From: RAM1 sp050247515
GTDB taxonomy: Bacteria; Pseudomonadota; Gammaproteobacteria; Burkholderiales; Burkholderiaceae_C
Length of the DNA: 64,000 bases
Direction: 5' to 3'
Assembly (NCBI GenBank): GCA_050247515.1
Contig: JBFWUB010000006.1
Span: 124,001 to 188,000, forward strand
Shown: one piece after another, positions 16,419 to 24,175 of the stretch
Position numbering within the stretch: the first letter of the stretch is position 1
Layout: every line of letters begins with the position of its first letter
The notes under the pieces: model-generated
Database searches by the model: none
What the model was told of the DNA's origin: nothing
Seen by the model: the letters and a program-made list of their open reading frames with translations, nothing else
Program-made: the position numbers and the translations under genes

Positions 16419-16447
16419 AAAAGGCCCGCGACAGCGGGCCTTTTGTC
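16419..16447. terminator. Bidirectional intrinsic terminator between psiF-like gene and fic
   Basis: Perfect 11-bp stem AAAAGGCCCGC / GCGGGCCTTTT with a GACA loop. A/T tails on both sides suit convergent genes psiF (+) and fic (-). Confidence 0.88.
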
Positions 16448-16454
16448 TTGCGGC

Positions 16455-17831
16455 TCATCCCCTGGGCCGGCCGTTGTCGATCCAGGCCTGTGTCTTGCCG
16501 AACGGAAGCCGGTACCGCGCACAGTTGTAGGGGTGCAGGTGTTGCAATTCGGCGTCAAGGATGGCATCAAAGGCGGCCCGGTCGGCCTGCGGCACACCCA
16601 GCGCATCCACGGCCTTGCCCACGGCCTGCCCGTAGTGGACGACCTGGCGGATGGCTTCGCCCAGTTGCTCGCGGTAGCGCGCGCGCACAGGGTCCGGGCC
16701 ACCGAGGGACTCAACGATCGCGTTGTATTTCTGGATGGAGCGGCGATAGGTCCATTCAAACAGTTCCACCGCCAGCGATACATCGCAGCGCTCGTAGACG
16801 CCCAGCATGGCCAGCGCGTAATCCTGAGGCTCCACATCCAGGAACGACAGCGGCGCGCAGTTGGACAGCATCAGCGGCATGTTGGCGGCCAGGCGGCTGG
16901 TGCGCTTGTTGCCGTCCGCAAAAGGCTGCAGGTAGGCCAGGTTGACCCACAGGAAAAACGCCGCCTCCACCGCGTTGTGCACCTGGCGGGCCTTGTCGAT
17001 CACGGCGCCCAGCATCTCTTCAAGCAGCGTGGGCACCTGCAGGGGCAGGTACACCGAACCCTGGATATTGACGATGCGGGCGCGAATGGCGCCCAGGTCC
17101 GCCGGGTCGGGCAGCAGGTCGTGCATCAGCACGGCCTGCAGGTTGCGCACCACCGGCACCGTCACGCCCTCGGTGGGCACCGCGTCCACCATGAACTCGA
17201 TGGCTTCCTTGTGGTTGAGCAGCATGGTGGCGTCGCGGTCGTCACCGGGCGAGCGGCCGCGCTCGAACAGCTCGCGCGTGTCCGGCAGGCTTTTGCGGTT
17301 GCCTTCCAGCCGCGATGATGACCAGGACAGGTCAATCAGCAGTTGCTCCAGCACCTTGCGCGCATAGGTGCCGGCCGGTTGTTGCTCCCCGGATCGGCCG
17401 GCCTCCAGCAGCCGGGCAGCCAGACCGCCCGGCAGCAGACTGCTGGTATTGGGCAGGTAGCCGTGCACGAAATCACGCTTGTAAGACACCGGCGAGCGCG
17501 TGCCCAGCGGCGCGCGAAGCGCCGCCACCAGCGACAAGGCGTCGCGGCTCCAGGGGAACGCCGGCCCCGCTGCGACGGGTGCAGGCGCCGGCTCCCGCGC
17601 CTGCACGACGAAGGCGCCGGGGGGCTCGCGCAGTGCGGCCTCATAGGCAACGGCGCGGCCCGCGCCGCTTCGTTTCAGCAGAGCCTGCGCGACCAGCCGG
17701 CTCAGTGCCCGGTTGACCGTGGCGCGTGGTTCGCCCAGTTGCCTCTGGATAGCCCCAGCCGCCATTGCACCTGCCTGGGCGCGGACGATATCCAGCACGG
17801 CGCTATCGAGGTCACGGGTGGATCGGGACAT
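16455..17831 (-). CDS. Fic-family protein with N-terminal winged helix; catalytic His replaced
   Basis: 458 residues. Residues about 5-65 form a winged helix-turn-helix (AGAIQRQLGEPRATVNRALSRLVAQALL). The Fic domain lies in the second half, with an inhibitory-type segment SSRLEGN before it. The active-site motif reads QPFADGNKRTSR: the first residue of the usual H-P-F-x-D/E-G-N-G/K-R motif is Gln, not His. That His is the catalytic base in AMP-transferring Fic enzymes, so this protein may be a regulator, or use another chemistry. From memory, a Fic subgroup shares this LQPF variant. A palindrome covers its promoter, suggesting autoregulation by the winged helix. Confidence 0.85.
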   Translation of the reverse strand: MSRSTRDLDSAVLDIVRAQAGAMAAGAIQRQLGEPRATVNRALSRLVAQALLKRSGAGRAVAYEAALREPPGAFVVQAREPAPAPVAAGPAFPWSRDALSLVAALRAPLGTRSPVSYKRDFVHGYLPNTSSLLPGGLAARLLEAGRSGEQQPAGTYARKVLEQLLIDLSWSSSRLEGNRKSLPDTRELFERGRSPGDDRDATMLLNHKEAIEFMVDAVPTEGVTVPVVRNLQAVLMHDLLPDPADLGAIRARIVNIQGSVYLPLQVPTLLEEMLGAVIDKARQVHNAVEAAFFLWVNLAYLQPFADGNKRTSRLAANMPLMLSNCAPLSFLDVEPQDYALAMLGVYERCDVSLAVELFEWTYRRSIQKYNAIVESLGGPDPVRARYREQLGEAIRQVVHYGQAVGKAVDALGVPQADRAAFDAILDAELQHLHPYNCARYRLPFGKTQAWIDNGRPRG

Positions 17832-17842
17832 TTCTTATCAAA

Positions 17843-17867
17843 TGAGTAGATTAAAAAATTCTACTCA
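17843..17867. promoter_or_regulatory. Inverted repeat at the fic promoter
   Basis: TGAGTAGA and TCTACTCA form perfect 8-bp arms around a 9-base AT spacer, centred 24 bases before the fic ATG. The site lies where the -10/-35 of fic must be. It is strikingly AT-rich for this genome. Binding by the Fic winged helix is my inference. Confidence 0.6.
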
Positions 17868-17879
17868 AAATGATGTGAA

Positions 17880-17901
17880 TTGATTGGATTTTGATTAGAT
17901 T
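17880..17901. repeat. Tandem 11-bp direct repeat upstream of fic
   Basis: TTGATTGGATT followed directly by TTGATTAGATT, one mismatch. It spans the stop codon of the DUF2214 gene and the fic upstream region, and may be a second protein-binding site. Confidence 0.5.
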
Positions 17902-18347
17902 TTCCAGCCGCGCGCCAGAAACACCGCCGCCAGCGGAATAAACGGAAGGATGTGCGCCTGAACCATGATGAGCCTGCGGGTCTGGCGCACCGCATCCGGC
18001 CCGGGCAGCGCACCGCTGGCATGCAACACCCGCTGCCAGCGAATGAAAGTCAGCGTGGGCTTGATCGACAGCAGGCCGACCACCACGAACAGGCCGAACT
18101 TCACATACAGCAGCGGGTTGCTGCCATACCACTCACCCCCCTTGGCGCCCATGAACACGCGCATCAAGCCCGTGGCCAGCACGGCAACAGACGCAATACC
18201 GTAAATCCTGTCGATTTTTGCCAGCCGCTGCACCACTGCGGCGTTGAGCCATTCGGTGCGGCACAGCGCGGCCTCGCTCGCCAGGAACACCACCATTGTC
18301 AAAATGGCCAGCAGGTGCGCGTAGGCCAGCAGCGCTTCCAGCGTCAT
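17895..18347 (-). CDS. DUF2214-family inner-membrane protein
   Basis: 150 residues with four hydrophobic helices: MTLEALLAYAHLLAILTMVVFL, GIASVAVLATGLMRVFMG, FGLFVVVGLLSIKPTL and a final ILPFIPLAAVFLARG. The pattern matches the DUF2214 family of small membrane proteins of unknown function. The upstream frame extension is antisense-like coding of the LysR gene; the ATG at 18347 overlaps the LysR stop by 4 bases, which fixes the start and implies coupled expression with the regulator. Confidence 0.8.
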   Translation of the reverse strand: MTLEALLAYAHLLAILTMVVFLASEAALCRTEWLNAAVVQRLAKIDRIYGIASVAVLATGLMRVFMGAKGGEWYGSNPLLYVKFGLFVVVGLLSIKPTLTFIRWQRVLHASGALPGPDAVRQTRRLIMVQAHILPFIPLAAVFLARGWKI

Positions 18348-19267
18348 GGGGCCACCTTCCAGAAATCTGTCTGGCTGTAGCTGTGCTTCAGGAAGTCGAT
18401 CCACAGCCGCACGCGCAGCGGAAGGTGCTTGCGCTGCGGAAACACGGCGTAAATGCCATTGGGCGGGGCGGCATATTCCTCGAGCACTGCGACCAGGCGG
18501 CCGGCGGCGATGTCGCTTTCCACCTCCCAGGTGCTGCGCCAGGCAATGCCGTAGCCCGCCAGGCACCAGCTATGCAGGACCTGGCCGTCCGAGCAATCGA
18601 GCGGACCGGCGGGTTTGAGGTGAACGACTTCATGGTCGTCGCCCTTGGCGACGCGAAACGCCCAGCCACGCGTTTGCGACGCATCACTGGACAGCGACAG
18701 GCAGTCAAACCTGACCAGGTCGTTCGGATGCTGCGGTGTGCCGTGGCGCTGCAGGTATTCAGGCGTGGCCACGCACAGACGGCGGTTGTCGGCCAGCCGC
18801 ACGCTCACCAGGGACGAATCGGGCATGTCGCCCACGCGCACGGCACAGTCATAGCCCTCACCGGCCAGGTCCACCACGCGGTCGCTGAGGTTCAGCGAAA
18901 TCGTCACGTCGGCATGCTGCGCGCGAAATTGCGGCACCAGCGGCGCCACATGGCGGCGGCCAAAGCCCGCGGGTGCGGTGATGCGCAGGTGTCCGCTGGC
19001 CTTGACGCCGCCGGCGCTGACGCTGGCCTCGGCATTGGCCAGGTCGGCCAGCACACGCTGGCAGTCCTCCAGGAAGGCGCTGCCCTCATGCGTGAGCGAG
19101 ATGCGCCGCGTGGTGCGCACCAGCAGCTTGACTCCCAGCTTTTCCTCGAGCGCGTCCAGCCGGCGGCCCATGATGGCCGGCGCCACGCCCTCGGCATTGG
19201 CGGCGGCCGTCAGGCTGCCGCGGGTGGCCACTGACACAAACGATTCGAGTGCCTTGAGCTTGTCCAT
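18344..19267 (-). CDS. LysR-family transcriptional regulator
   Basis: 307 residues. The winged helix is at the N-terminus (LESFVSVATRGSLTAAANAEGVAPAIMGRRLDALEEKLG) and the effector domain follows (about 90-300). It resembles the CrgA/DsdC-like LysR subgroup by its TRRISLTHEG linker. A small inverted repeat CCGCA/TGCGG (19269-19283) lies right before the ATG. It sits between the CoA-transferase gene and the DUF2214 gene, all on the minus strand. Confidence 0.87.
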   Translation of the reverse strand: MDKLKALESFVSVATRGSLTAAANAEGVAPAIMGRRLDALEEKLGVKLLVRTTRRISLTHEGSAFLEDCQRVLADLANAEASVSAGGVKASGHLRITAPAGFGRRHVAPLVPQFRAQHADVTISLNLSDRVVDLAGEGYDCAVRVGDMPDSSLVSVRLADNRRLCVATPEYLQRHGTPQHPNDLVRFDCLSLSSDASQTRGWAFRVAKGDDHEVVHLKPAGPLDCSDGQVLHSWCLAGYGIAWRSTWEVESDIAAGRLVAVLEEYAAPPNGIYAVFPQRKHLPLRVRLWIDFLKHSYSQTDFWKVAP

Positions 19268-19297
19268 GCCGCAGATTATGCGGATGAAAGTTAAAAA

Positions 19298-20488
19298 TCA
19301 ACCCCCTTGAAGCACCGATTGCATTGAAATCATCAGCTCAATCTGGTCATCGGTGTAACCCGCCTCTCGCAACAGCGCTGTGGTGTGCTGGCCGATGGCG
19401 GGCGGGCTGCTGCGCACGCCTGGGCGCTGGCCGTCCAGCGTCAGCGGCAGCAGCGGCACACGGGTTTCGCGGCCGTCGGGCAAGGTCAGCGGGGCCAGGC
19501 CGCCGGTGCCGTTGAGGTGCGGGTCGTCAAACAGGTCCTGCGGGCGCGTAATGGGCGCAAACGGCAGGCCGTGCTTTTCAAACACCGTGCTGAGTTCCGC
19601 CGCCGTGTGGCCCGCCAGGCGTTGGCGCAACAGCGGCATCAGCCATTCGCGGGCGCGCACGCGGTCGTTGTTGGTGGCCAGGCGCGCATCAGCCTTCAGG
19701 TCAGCCAGGCCCAGGGCGTCGCAAAAGATCGCCCACTGCGTATCGCTGACCGCCGCCAGGAAGATCTGACCGCCGTCGCTGAGCGTGAACACGTCATAGA
19801 TGCCCCAGGCCGAAATGCGCGCGGGCATCGGGTCGGCAGCCTTGCCCGTCACGGCAAACTGCATCATGTGCTGCGCCACAAGGAACACGTTGTTCTCGAA
19901 CAGCGCGCTTTGCACTTCCTGGCCACGACCGGTCTTTTCGCGCTGGGCCAGCGCGGCCATGGCGCCGATCGCGCCAAACATGCCGCCCATGATGTCGTTC
20001 ACGCTGGTGCCCGCGCGCAGCGGATCGCCGGGGCGGCCCGTCATGTAGGCCAGGCCGCCCATCATCTGCACCACTTCGTCCAGCGCGGTGCGGTGGTCAT
20101 AGGGGCCGGGCAGGAAACCCTTGTGGCTCACATAAATCAGCCGCGGGTTCAGGCGGCTCAGGCTCGCGTAATCCAGCCCCAGCTTCTTCATGGTGCCGGG
20201 CTTGAAGTTTTCGCTCACGATGTCGGCCGCGGCGATCAGGCGCAGCGCGGCCTCCTTGCCCTCGGGCTTTTGCAGGTCCAGCGCAATGCTTTTCTTGTTG
20301 CGGTTGAACATGGCGAAGAAGCCCGCGCCCGAGCCCAGCAGCCGGCGCGTGTTGTCGCCAGCGATAGGCTCGACCTTGATCACCTCGGCGCCCAGGTCGG
20401 CCAGCACCATGCCGCAGGTCGGGCCCATGACCATGTGGGTGAATTCGACGACGCGGATGCCGGCGTAAGGCAGCTCTTTTTCAGGCAT
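19298..20488 (-). CDS. CaiB/BaiF-family CoA transferase
   Basis: 396 residues of a class III CoA transferase. Typical features are the N-terminal GIRVVEFTHMVMGPTCGMVLADLGAEVIKVEP, the N-N-K-S segment MFNRNKKSIALDL, and the catalytic Asp likely in the block YVSHKGFLPGPYDHRTALDEVVQMM. It moves CoA between carboxylic acids. I chose the ATG at 20488, which has a GGGAGC site 7 bases upstream and lies across the lyase stop; an ATG at 20506 is alternative. With the lyase gene it likely activates and cleaves a branched dicarboxylic acid. Confidence 0.88.
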   Translation of the reverse strand: MPEKELPYAGIRVVEFTHMVMGPTCGMVLADLGAEVIKVEPIAGDNTRRLLGSGAGFFAMFNRNKKSIALDLQKPEGKEAALRLIAAADIVSENFKPGTMKKLGLDYASLSRLNPRLIYVSHKGFLPGPYDHRTALDEVVQMMGGLAYMTGRPGDPLRAGTSVNDIMGGMFGAIGAMAALAQREKTGRGQEVQSALFENNVFLVAQHMMQFAVTGKAADPMPARISAWGIYDVFTLSDGGQIFLAAVSDTQWAIFCDALGLADLKADARLATNNDRVRAREWLMPLLRQRLAGHTAAELSTVFEKHGLPFAPITRPQDLFDDPHLNGTGGLAPLTLPDGRETRVPLLPLTLDGQRPGVRSSPPAIGQHTTALLREAGYTDDQIELMISMQSVLQGG

Positions 20489-21437
20489 GGGCAGCTCCCT
20501 GTGCAAAGGCCTTGGGCAGGCCGGCTTCGGGCGTCATGCCGTACAGCGGTTCGCCGGGCAGGCCCGCCATGAGCGGCGCGCGCGCGGCGATGAGTTTTTC
20601 AATGTCCACGCCGGTGGCGATACCCATGGCCTCGAACATGAAGACCAGGTCCTCCGTCACCACATTGCCCGACGCACCGGGCGCGTACGGGCAGCCCCCC
20701 AGGCCGCCCAGCGAACTGTCGAACGTGCGCACGCCCACGTCATACGCCGCCAGGCAATTGGCCAGGCCCAGACCGCGCGTGTTGTGCATGTGGGCGGCCC
20801 CGGCCCTGTCGCCCAGCTCGGCGCGCAGCCGGGTGAACAGGCAGCGCACCTGGGCCGGGTTGGCCATGCCGGTGGTGTCCGACATACCGATCTCGTCCAC
20901 ACCGGCCTGCGCCAGCGCCACGGCCAGGCGGATCACGTCGTCCTCGGGCACGGCGCCTTGCAGCGTGCAGCCAAAGGCGGTGGAGATACCCACCTCGACG
21001 CCCGCGGGCTGTGCACTGGCATCACGCAGTGCGACGATGGCGCGCACCTGCTCCACCATGTCTTGCGGCGTGCGCCGCACATTGGCCATGGAATGGGCCG
21101 TGCTGGCCGAGACCGGAATGGTGAGCTTGTGGGCGCCCGCGGCCAGCGCGGCCTGCGCGCCCTGCAGGTTGGGGACCAGCGCCATCACCGTCAGCCCGGC
21201 CAGCGCACGGGCGTGGCGCACCACCTCGGCGGCGTCCGCCATTTGCGGCAGCAGCTTTGCCGGTACGAAGGACGCCACCTCGATCTCGCGCAGGCCAGCG
21301 GCATGCAGCGCCTCGATCCAGCGCAGCTTGGCCGCCGTGGGCATGATGGCCCTGACCGACTGCAGGCCGTCACGCGGGCCCACCTCGCTGATGGTCACCT
21401 GGGCGGCAGGCGTGACCGGCATCTTGTGCTGTTCCAT
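20481..21437 (-). CDS. Hydroxymethylglutaryl-CoA lyase family protein
   Basis: 318 residues of the HMGL-like TIM-barrel. Diagnostic blocks are SEVGPRDGLQ near the N-terminus (metal and substrate site), GMSDTTGMANP, HMHNTRGLGLAN (metal His pair) and GGCPYAPGASGN with the catalytic Cys loop. It cleaves HMG-CoA or a related 3-hydroxy-3-methyl acyl-CoA to acetyl-CoA and a keto acid. Its 3' end overlaps the CoA-transferase start, so the two form an operon opposite the IclR gene. A later ATG at 21422 is possible. Confidence 0.88.
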   Translation of the reverse strand: MEQHKMPVTPAAQVTISEVGPRDGLQSVRAIMPTAAKLRWIEALHAAGLREIEVASFVPAKLLPQMADAAEVVRHARALAGLTVMALVPNLQGAQAALAAGAHKLTIPVSASTAHSMANVRRTPQDMVEQVRAIVALRDASAQPAGVEVGISTAFGCTLQGAVPEDDVIRLAVALAQAGVDEIGMSDTTGMANPAQVRCLFTRLRAELGDRAGAAHMHNTRGLGLANCLAAYDVGVRTFDSSLGGLGGCPYAPGASGNVVTEDLVFMFEAMGIATGVDIEKLIAARAPLMAGLPGEPLYGMTPEAGLPKAFAQGAAHA

Positions 21438-21507
21438 TAGTTGGAATAAAGTTCTTTCTATTGAAATATTCGCCGGTTTGGCTGCCGCTGTCAAACCACC
21501 TTGCCTC
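21438..21507. promoter_or_regulatory. Divergent HMG-CoA lyase / IclR control region
   Basis: 70 AT-rich bases between the divergent genes. It contains GAATA (21444-21448 region) and TATTC (about 21468) arms and a GGAA..TTC imperfect palindrome. IclR proteins usually bind such a gap and control both directions. No exact box could be assigned. Confidence 0.4.
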
Positions 21508-22260
21508 ATGCCACGCAAAGCCCAGACTGAATCCATTGCAGACGCCCACGCCGCGCCGGGCGGCGTGGCGGCGGTAGACCGGGCGCTCTCGCTGCTGGCG
21601 GCATTCCGCCAGGGTGACCTGTCACTGAGCCTGGCCGAGCTGGCCGCGCGCACCCGCCTGTACAAGAGCACCACGTTGCGGCTGCTGGCCTCGCTGGAGC
21701 ATGCCGGCCTGATGCAGCAGCTGGACGATGGCCGCTATGCGCTGGGCGCGGAGCTGGCCCGCCTGAACAGCGTGTACGCCGCTTCATTCTCGCTGGACCG
21801 TGTGGTGCTGCCCGTGCTGCGCCGCCTGGTCGCGCAAACGGGCGAGAGCGCGGCCTACCATGTGCAGCAGGGCCAGGGCGCGGACGCGGTCCGGCTGTGC
21901 CTGTACCGGGTGGATTCACCCCACCCCGTGCGCGATCACATCAAAGCAGGGGATGTGCTTCCGGCCGACCGCGGCAGCGGTGCGCGCGTGCTGATCGCCT
22001 TTGACCCGCTGCGCAGCCGCGCCGCGGTGCGCGACCGCAAGCTCTATGCAGGCATCCGCGAGCGTGGCTACTTTGCCGCCGAGGGGGACCGCCTGGCCGG
22101 CGTGGCGGGCATTTCGGCACCCGTGTTCGGCGCGGGCGGGCACATCGCGGCAGCGCTCACCCTCACCATGCCGGCCCACCGGTATGACGAACGCCACGTC
22201 AAGCCAGTGCTGGAGGCCGCGCGCGAACTCAGCGGCCTGGTGGGAGCTACTGCGCCTTGA
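21508..22260 (+). CDS. IclR-family transcriptional regulator
   Basis: 250 residues. The winged helix occupies about residues 18-80 (AVDRALSLLAAFRQGDLSLSLAELAARTRLYKSTTLRLLASLEHAGLM) and the IclR effector domain follows, with the late motif AGISAPVFGAGGHIAAALTL. The start is the ATG at 21508; the longer frame upstream is antisense to the lyase gene. Being divergent from the lyase/CoA-transferase operon, it is the likely controller of that pathway. Confidence 0.88.
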   Translation: MPRKAQTESIADAHAAPGGVAAVDRALSLLAAFRQGDLSLSLAELAARTRLYKSTTLRLLASLEHAGLMQQLDDGRYALGAELARLNSVYAASFSLDRVVLPVLRRLVAQTGESAAYHVQQGQGADAVRLCLYRVDSPHPVRDHIKAGDVLPADRGSGARVLIAFDPLRSRAAVRDRKLYAGIRERGYFAAEGDRLAGVAGISAPVFGAGGHIAAALTLTMPAHRYDERHVKPVLEAARELSGLVGATAP

Positions 22261-22329
22261 CGCCAGACGCCTTGATCGGCGCTTCACGGCGGCTCAGGGT
22301 GGCTCCTTGGCCTGCGGGTCAAGAAAGCT

Positions 22330-23316
22330 TCAGGCCAGCGCCTGCAGCAGGGCGTGGTTGTGTTCGGGCAAGCCCACGCTGATGCGCAGCCAGTCGGCCA
22401 TGCCATAAGGCTCCAGCGTGGACACAGCAATACCGGCCGCCAGCAGACGGGCATGGGCGGCCTGCGCAGCTTGCGCATCGGCAAAACGCGCGGTCACGAA
22501 ATTGCCGGCGGACGGCAGGCACCGCAGCCCCAGCGCCGACAGGCCGGTGATGAGCTGCTCGCGCCCCGTGGTGTTCAGCGCATAGCTGCGCGCCAGGTAG
22601 TCGCCGTCCGCCAGCGCGGCGCAGGCGGCGGCCAGCGCGGGTGTGGTGACATTGAAGCGCGGGCGCAGGGCATTGAGCCGCGCCGTCAGCGCCGGCTGCG
22701 CCACGCCGTAGCCCACGCGCAGGCCGGCCAGGCCATAGGCCTTGGAAAACGTGCGCGCCACGATGAGGTTGGGATGGGCGCGCACCCAGTCCATGCTGTT
22801 GTAGCGCTGCGCGGGCGACAGGTATTCGGTGTAGGCCTCGTCCAGCAGCACGGTCACCTGCGGCGGCACGCTGGCAATGAAGCCCTGCAGCCAGGCCGGG
22901 TCGATGAAGCTGCCGGTGGGGTTGTTGGGGTTGGCGACAAAAATCAGGCGCGTGTCCACATTGACAGCCGCGCGCATGGCGCCCAGGTCGTGTCCGTAGT
23001 CGCGCGCGGGCACCACCACGGCCTGGCCCCGGGCCAGCGCCGCAGCCTGCCCGTACACGATGAAGCCGTACTGCGACCACACCACGCCATGCCCCGGCTG
23101 CACACAGGCCTGCGCGGTGAGCGTGAGGATTTCACTGGAGCCGCTGCCCAGCGTGATCCAGCCCGCGGGCACGCCCAGCTGCGCGGCCAGCGCGGCCTTG
23201 AGTTCGGTGCCGTTGGCGTCAGGGTAGGCGCCGGCGCCCTGCAGCGCGGCAGCCGCTGCCCTTTGCGCCGCCAGGGGCATGCCCAGCGGGTTTTCATTGG
23301 AGGCCAGAAGAATCAT
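22330..23316 (-). CDS. PLP-dependent aminotransferase, histidinol-phosphate-aminotransferase-like
   Basis: 328 residues of a fold-type I class I/II aminotransferase. Motifs are ASNENPLG at the very start, VANPNNPTGS, LLDEAYTEY and the PLP lysine in TFSKAYGLAGLRVGYG. These match HisC-like enzymes, but there is no his operon nearby, and the protein begins only four residues before the SNENP block, so the N-terminal arm of normal HisC is missing. An in-frame stop lies upstream, so no longer start exists. Substrate may be an aromatic amino acid or histidinol phosphate. A perfect AT palindrome lies just upstream. Confidence 0.82.
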   Translation of the reverse strand: MILLASNENPLGMPLAAQRAAAAALQGAGAYPDANGTELKAALAAQLGVPAGWITLGSGSSEILTLTAQACVQPGHGVVWSQYGFIVYGQAAALARGQAVVVPARDYGHDLGAMRAAVNVDTRLIFVANPNNPTGSFIDPAWLQGFIASVPPQVTVLLDEAYTEYLSPAQRYNSMDWVRAHPNLIVARTFSKAYGLAGLRVGYGVAQPALTARLNALRPRFNVTTPALAAACAALADGDYLARSYALNTTGREQLITGLSALGLRCLPSAGNFVTARFADAQAAQAAHARLLAAGIAVSTLEPYGMADWLRISVGLPEHNHALLQALA

Positions 23317-23328
23317 GGAAACACGAAA

Positions 23329-23348
23329 ATATTTAAGACATTAAATAT
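23329..23348. promoter_or_regulatory. AT-rich palindrome upstream of the aminotransferase gene
   Basis: ATATTTAA-GACA-TTAAATAT, perfect 8-bp arms with a 4-base spacer, ending 13 bases before the aminotransferase ATG. It stands out in a GC-rich genome and probably overlaps the promoter. The regulator is unknown. Confidence 0.55.
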
Positions 23349-23479
23349 ATGCGCAGGCACTGTGCCCGCCATGCGGACCTACCCCAACTTGGTGCGCAAT
23401 CGATTGGGGCTGATTTGGTCATGGATAAAACGCTTTTCTTTGACTTAATGCCACTCAAAGTTCCGAATACAGTCATGGC

Positions 23480-24157
23480 ATGGAAAAACCCAAGGCAATC
23501 CTGTTTGACGCTTATGGCACGCTGTTTGACGTGTACAGCGTGGGCCTGCTGGCGGAACAGCTGTTTGCAGGGCATGGCCAGGCCTTGAGCGTGCTGTGGC
23601 GCGACAAGCAGATTGAATACACACGCCTGGTCACGACCAGCAACCATGGCGCGCACTACAGGCCGTTCTGGGACATCACGCAGGCCGCCCTGCGCTACAG
23701 CTGCAAGAAGCTGGGCCTGGTGCTGACGCCGGCGCACGAACACCAGCTGATGAACCAGTACCGGCACCTGAGCGCCTTTCCGGAAAACCGCGAGGTGTTG
23801 CAAGCCCTGAAAGCCAAAGGCATCGTCACCGGCATTCTGAGCAATGGCGACCCCGACATGCTGGCCGTGGCCGTCAAGAGCGCCGGCCTGGACGACCTGC
23901 TGGACCATGTGATCAGCGTGGACCCGATCCGCAAATACAAGACCCACCCCGACGCCTATGCCCTGGGCCCGCAGGCCACGGGCCTGGACGCAAAGCAGAT
24001 CGCCTTTGTGAGCTGCAATGGCTGGGATGCACTGGCAGCCACCTGGTATGGATTTCGCACGCTCTGGGTCAACCGCTACCAGCTGCCGTTTGAAGAGCTG
24101 GGCACGCAACCCACGCGCACGGGCACCAACCTGCGCGACGCACTTTCGTTTTTCTGA
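23480..24157 (+). CDS. L-2-haloacid dehalogenase (HAD type II)
   Basis: 225 residues of the haloacid dehalogenase superfamily. The nucleophile motif is LFDAYGTLFD, motif II is LSNGDPDM, the Lys is in RKYKTHPDAYALGP, and the acidic loop lies in VSCNGWDALAATWYGF. These fit the type II dehalogenases that convert L-2-haloalkanoates to D-2-hydroxyacids. It is the second dehalogenase of the window, of a different fold from the one at 4773. It precedes glcB by 18 bases, so glycolate-type products could feed the glyoxylate route if coexpressed. Confidence 0.87.
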   Translation: MEKPKAILFDAYGTLFDVYSVGLLAEQLFAGHGQALSVLWRDKQIEYTRLVTTSNHGAHYRPFWDITQAALRYSCKKLGLVLTPAHEHQLMNQYRHLSAFPENREVLQALKAKGIVTGILSNGDPDMLAVAVKSAGLDDLLDHVISVDPIRKYKTHPDAYALGPQATGLDAKQIAFVSCNGWDALAATWYGFRTLWVNRYQLPFEELGTQPTRTGTNLRDALSFF

Positions 24158-24175
24158 ATTCCCAAGGAGCAAACC

